Source of the DNA: an uncultured Brachyspira sp.
GTDB lineage: Bacteria > Spirochaetota > Brachyspiria > Brachyspirales > Brachyspiraceae
Reading direction: 5' to 3'
Assembly: GCF_910578695.1 (NCBI RefSeq)
Contig: NZ_CAJTQJ010000061.1
Span: 1-9,145, forward strand
DNA length: 9,145 bases
Part shown: in pieces, positions 6,180 through 9,145 of the stretch
Layout of the letters: each line of letters begins with the position of its first letter
Position numbering within the stretch: position 1 is the first letter of the stretch
Notes under the pieces: model-generated
What the model was told of the DNA's origin: nothing
Database searches by the model: none
What the model saw: only the letters and a program-made list of their open reading frames with translations
Program-made: the position numbers and the translations under genes

Positions 6180-7538
6180 TTATTTAGCAGTATAAGCAAC
6201 CATAGTCATCCAAGATAATGGTTTATTATAATGAGGTAAGAAGAAGAAGTCAGATAAAGCAAATTCCTGAACAGTCATACCTCTTTGTATAGCAAGAGAG
6301 AATGCATGTATAGCTTCAGCATGATTATGTTTAGAAGCAATTTGAGCACCTAATAAACGCCCTGTACCTTCTTCATAAACTATCTTTACTAATACATCTT
6401 CATAAGAAGGCATAAATTCAGGTCTTTCAGCATCTTTGAAGAAATTAGATTTTACTTTTAATCCTTTTTTTATTGCTGTTTCTTCAGACCAGCCAGTAGA
6501 AGCCATATTATATCCGAATACGCATATAGCATTAGAACCTTGAGTTCCGCAGTATTCAACATGTTTTCCTAAAGCATTATTAGCAGCAACAATACCCATT
6601 CTTACAGCATTAGTAGCTAAAGCAATATATTCTTGTTTTTCAGAAGCTCTTGAATATACAGTAGCACAGTCTCCTATAGCATAAACATCATCATCTTTAG
6701 AAGATTTCATAGTAGTATCTACAACTATAGCACCATTAGGAAGAGTTTCTAAATAGTCTTTATAAAGCTCATCATTAGGTCTGAATCCTACAGACATAAC
6801 TACCATATCTACTTCATAAGAACCTTTATCAGTAACAACTCTTTTAACCCTGTCATCTCCTTCAAATTTCTTAACAGTTTCGCCTAAATGCATTTCTACG
6901 CCTGCTTCTTTAATTACTTTTTCAGCTTCTTCAGTAATTTCTTTATCGAAATAGTTAGCCATAACTCTAGGCATAGCTTCCATTAGTATAACTTCTTTAC
7001 CATGATTTTTGAAAGCTTCTATAAGCTCAACACCTATATATCCGGCACCGACTACCATAACTTTTTTTACATCAGGTCTTTTTAATTCCTCAATAATTTC
7101 CTGTCCCTGCTGATAAAGTTTAGAGAAGAAAATACCTTTTTTAAGACCATAAGCAGTACCTTCCTGCTTTAATCCCTCAATAGGAGGAGTTATAGGCCAA
7201 GAACCAGAAGCAAGAATAAGTTTATCATAATTATCTTCAAATTCTTTTCCTGTTTTGAGATCTTTTACATGTAATTTTTTATTAGCCCAGTCTATTTTCA
7301 TTACATCATGCCCCATATGAACTTCAATGCCCTCATCTTTTAAGCTTTCAGGAGTAGCATAGAATAAACCTTTAGGATCCTTTACTACACCGCCAACCCA
7401 AAGTGCAATACCGCAGGCTAAGAAAGATATATTGTCATTTCTATCATAAGTAACTACCTGACAACTAGGATCAACAGCCTTCAATGTTTTTACTGCCCAA
7501 GTACCAGCGTGATTACAACCAATTACTATAACTTTCAT
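6180..7538 (-). CDS. nox: Water-forming NADH oxidase (FAD-dependent)
   Basis: Cytosolic flavoprotein that oxidises NADH with O2, by family knowledge reducing it fully to water. It recycles NAD+ and removes oxygen in an anaerobe. The 452 residues are full length. The N-terminal FAD fold VIVIGCNHAG carries H10. The redox-active cysteine is C42 in SFLACGIALW. The NADH-binding GAGYIG is at 164-169 in VVGAGYIGVELIEAF. The second FAD motif YAIGDC is at 287-291 (D290). The C-terminal dimerisation domain ends FFFLPHYNKPLSW. The sequence matches, as I recall it, the nox gene used for Brachyspira identification. It is monocistronic, with its own promoter, an AAGGGG ribosome binding site and a strong terminator. 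Its codons look richer in G+C than those of its neighbours, which would fit high expression and strong conservation. Confidence 0.96.
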   Translation of the reverse strand: MKVIVIGCNHAGTWAVKTLKAVDPSCQVVTYDRNDNISFLACGIALWVGGVVKDPKGLFYATPESLKDEGIEVHMGHDVMKIDWANKKLHVKDLKTGKEFEDNYDKLILASGSWPITPPIEGLKQEGTAYGLKKGIFFSKLYQQGQEIIEELKRPDVKKVMVVGAGYIGVELIEAFKNHGKEVILMEAMPRVMANYFDKEITEEAEKVIKEAGVEMHLGETVKKFEGDDRVKRVVTDKGSYEVDMVVMSVGFRPNDELYKDYLETLPNGAIVVDTTMKSSKDDDVYAIGDCATVYSRASEKQEYIALATNAVRMGIVAANNALGKHVEYCGTQGSNAICVFGYNMASTGWSEETAIKKGLKVKSNFFKDAERPEFMPSYEDVLVKIVYEEGTGRLLGAQIASKHNHAEAIHAFSLAIQRGMTVQEFALSDFFFLPHYNKPLSWMTMVAYTAK

Positions 7539-7549
7539 AAATAAATTAA

Positions 7550-7555
7550 CCCCTT
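7550..7555 (-). promoter_or_regulatory. Ribosome binding site of nox
   Basis: AAGGGG on the minus strand ends 11 bases before the nox ATG (7536-7538). The spacing is a little long but the match is clear, and it supports the chosen start. Confidence 0.6.
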
Positions 7556-7586
7556 AATACAAAATTAAATATAAATATTTCGGATT

Positions 7587-7615
7587 ATTATAGTACAAAA
7601 TAGATGCTAAGTCAA
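7587..7615 (-). promoter_or_regulatory. nox promoter
   Basis: On the minus strand TTGACT (7610-7615) and a perfect TATAAT (7587-7592) are separated by exactly 17 bases. Transcription should begin near 7580, giving a leader of about 42 bases that contains the AAGGGG site. I see no clear palindromic operator over it. Confidence 0.8.
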
Positions 7616-7761
7616 GATATATTAAAATAAAAACAGCATAGCAAGAATACTTATTATTTTTTTTATTTTAATTTATTATAATTTATTTTTAATATTTTTG
7701 TCTTAAATATAAAGAAATAATACTGAAGTTTATATAAAGTCCAGCATTATTAAACATCATA
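7616..7761. other. Spacer between divergent nox and mtnK promoters
   Basis: About 146 bases of A+T-rich DNA between the two promoters. I see no coding sequence, no tRNA and no SAM (S-box) riboswitch. The only distinctive piece is AGCATAGCAA at 7635-7644, which recurs inverted at the right end of the window. Confidence 0.5.
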
Positions 7762-7789
7762 TTGATATTTATACTTTTTATGCTATATT
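7762..7789 (+). promoter_or_regulatory. mtnK promoter with extended -10
   Basis: TTGATA (7762-7767) is followed after 16 bases by TATATT (7784-7789), preceded by TGC, which makes an extended -10. The expected start is near 7796, giving a leader of about 28 bases. The only Shine-Dalgarno-like sequence in the leader is GGA at 7813-7815, 8 bases before the ATG. Confidence 0.6.
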
Positions 7790-7823
7790 TGAGAAGAATG
7801 AATTTTATTTTCGGATTTTTATT

Positions 7824-9050
7824 ATGATGCAATTTAATGAATATTTTTTGATGAAAGATGAAGATGTATTATTATATGTTAAAGATAAATTAAAATATTT
7901 TTCTCAAAATGATAATATAACTTGTAAAGAAATAGGCGACGGTAATATTAATTATGTATATAGAATAAGTAATGGCAAAGAATCTATAATACTTAAGCAG
8001 GCGGGAGTTCATACTAGAAGTAATTCATCTGGAAGAATATTAGATATTAATAGAAACTCAAGAGAAGCAGAAATTTTATCTCATTATAATAATGTTCTTC
8101 CTAATTCAGCACCAAAAATAATTCATATAGATAGAGTTATGAATTTATTTGTGATGGAAGATTTAAAAGATTTTCTTATATTAAGAGATGCTTTGATTAA
8201 TGGGAAAATATATAATCATTTACAGGAACAATTAACTGATTTTTTGGTTGAAAGCACATTATCTACAGCAGATTTTTTTATGGACGCTTTTGATAAAAAA
8301 GAAAATGCTGCTAAGTATGTTAATAAAGAACTTTGTAAAATAAGCGAAGAATTAGTATTCAGAGAGCCTTTTTTTAATGTACTTAATGAAAATGTTTTTT
8401 CTAATGAATTGAATGAATTTGTTAATGATAATTTATATAATAATAAGAAACTGCAGTTAGAAGCTGCAAAATTAAAATATGAGTTTATGAATAATGCTCA
8501 GGCTTTAATTCACGGAGATTTGCATACAGGTTCTATATTTGTCAATGAAAACTATATTAAAGTTATGGACTGCGAGTTTGCTTTTTACGGACCTATAGGT
8601 TATGATTTAGGTACTATTACAGCCAATTTTTTATTTGCTTATGTTTATCATTTGAATATTAATAAAGATAAAAATTACCATTCATTCTTATTTAATGTTA
8701 TTAATGATATTATTAGACTTTTTAAAAGCAAATTCACTGCTAAATTTTTGAATGACAGCAATGATATATCTGTAAAAAATGATGATTATATAGAATATTA
8801 TCTTATTGATGTATTAAAAACTGCTTTCGGCATTTGCGGGCTTGAAATACTTAGAAGAACTACAGGCTGTGCTAGGGTTAAAGAAATAGAGTCTGTTGAT
8901 AATGCTAATATAAGAAAAAATATAGAATATATGCTTTTAAATATAGGTATTGAATGCTTATCATATAGAGAAAGGCTTGCTATTTCTAAAGAAGAAGATT
9001 TTATGAGATTTATAGACAATATAGCAGATAATATAAATAATAATGGATAA
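7824..9050 (+). CDS. mtnK: S-methyl-5-thioribose kinase
   Basis: Phosphorylates 5-methylthioribose with ATP to 5-methylthioribose-1-phosphate, a step in recycling methylthioadenosine from polyamine and SAM metabolism. The 408 residues match the family (about 400) and align throughout with Bacillus MtnK as I recall it. The glycine loop IGDGNINYVY is at 37-46, the ATP-binding Lys in IILKQ is K58, and VMEDL is at 110-114. The catalytic loop HGDLHTGSIF is at 230-239 (D232). VMDCEFAFYGPIGYDLG at 247-263 has D249 and E251, with Cys where Pro is usual. LRRTTG at 343-348 supplies the substrate-binding Arg pair. A second ATG directly follows the first, so the start may be one codon later. No mtnA or other methionine-salvage gene follows within the 95 bases left, so the fate of the product cannot be seen here. 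Confidence 0.93.
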   Translation: MMQFNEYFLMKDEDVLLYVKDKLKYFSQNDNITCKEIGDGNINYVYRISNGKESIILKQAGVHTRSNSSGRILDINRNSREAEILSHYNNVLPNSAPKIIHIDRVMNLFVMEDLKDFLILRDALINGKIYNHLQEQLTDFLVESTLSTADFFMDAFDKKENAAKYVNKELCKISEELVFREPFFNVLNENVFSNELNEFVNDNLYNNKKLQLEAAKLKYEFMNNAQALIHGDLHTGSIFVNENYIKVMDCEFAFYGPIGYDLGTITANFLFAYVYHLNINKDKNYHSFLFNVINDIIRLFKSKFTAKFLNDSNDISVKNDDYIEYYLIDVLKTAFGICGLEILRRTTGCARVKEIESVDNANIRKNIEYMLLNIGIECLSYRERLAISKEEDFMRFIDNIADNINNNG

Positions 9051-9080
9051 TATATAATGTAATAGTAGATAATATATAAT
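9046..9080 (+). repeat. 13-base direct repeat at the end of mtnK
   Basis: GATAATATATAAT occurs at 9046-9058 and again at 9068-9080, a 22-base period. The first copy overlaps the mtnK stop codon. It looks like a small local duplication. Because it is nearly all A/T, its meaning is uncertain. Confidence 0.5.
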
Positions 9081-9082
9081 AT

Positions 9083-9111
9083 TAATTTATAAAATTATTA
9101 TTTTTATTATT
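9083..9111 (+). terminator. Weak possible terminator of mtnK
   Basis: TAATTT (9083-9088) and AAATTA (9092-9097) can form a 6-bp A/T stem with a 3-base loop, followed by the T-rich TTATTTTTATTATT. The position is right for mtnK but the stem is weak. Confidence 0.25.
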
Positions 9112-9145
9112 GCTATGCTCGCCTTCGCTTTAACTACATCGATAA
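9087..9145 (-). other. Right-edge segment, possibly the 3' end of a minus-strand gene
   Basis: On the minus strand one frame stays open from the window edge for 18 codons to a TAA at 9087-9089, ending KAKASIAIIKIIIL. It is too short and too low in complexity to call a gene. The outer part (9110-9133) is clearly richer in G+C than the rest of the spacer. It contains TTGCTATGCT (9110-9119), the inverted copy of 7635-7644, followed by CGCCTTCGC. It may belong to a dispersed element or a neighbouring gene. Confidence 0.25.

Noticed and set aside
7539..7823. SAM riboswitch before mtnK or PerR/Rex-type operator before nox
   Set aside because: No S-box core elements and no clear inverted-repeat operator could be found by eye. 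The mtnK leader is only about 28 bases.
8798..9019. Minus-strand open frame of 73 codons inside mtnK
   Set aside because: Antisense shadow of mtnK with no signals of its own.

Overview
The window looks like chromosomal DNA of a Brachyspira species (anaerobic intestinal spirochaete). The DNA is very A+T-rich and the genes favour A/T-ending codons. The strongest marker is a nox gene at 6180-7538 (minus strand) whose product matches, from memory, the water-forming NADH oxidase used to type Brachyspira. I cannot name the species from sequence alone.

Layout. Positions 88-905 (minus) hold a two-gene unit: a thioredoxin-fold protein with an atypical CGDW active site, then a GNAT acetyltransferase 8 bases downstream. 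A TTGATA-17-TATCAT promoter and a GGGAGAG ribosome binding site precede it. Divergent from it, 997-1749 (plus) encodes an exported YkuD-family protein of the YafK/DpaA type, followed by a polytopic membrane protein of unknown function (1811-2767). A near-consensus promoter (TTGACA-17-TATTAT) then starts a tightly coupled operon: tsaE (2851-3300), a membrane-anchored protein with a BatD-like C-terminal part (3297-4355) and mnmE (4352-5746). Both junctions are ATGA overlaps. tsaE and mnmE both serve tRNA anticodon-loop modification (t6A37 and the U34 side chain), so the middle protein is the odd partner.

Positions 5747-6179 contain no intact gene. They hold a decayed minus-strand coding fragment (about 5830-6087) without a start codon and with an internal stop, two weak hairpins, and a strong rho-independent terminator for nox (6113-6147). 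nox has its own promoter (TTGACT-17-TATAAT) and is divergent from a 5-methylthioribose kinase gene, mtnK (7824-9050), which has an extended -10 promoter. The last 95 bases carry a short direct repeat and a G+C-richer tail that runs off the window.

Functionally the window mixes housekeeping tRNA modification, oxygen handling (nox), methylthioadenosine recycling (mtnK) and envelope functions. I found no CRISPR array, tRNA, rRNA, transposase, phage gene or recognisable defence system. The points most worth checking are the BatD-like protein inside the tRNA-modification operon, the gene remnant beside nox, and the CxxC-lacking thioredoxin-fold protein.
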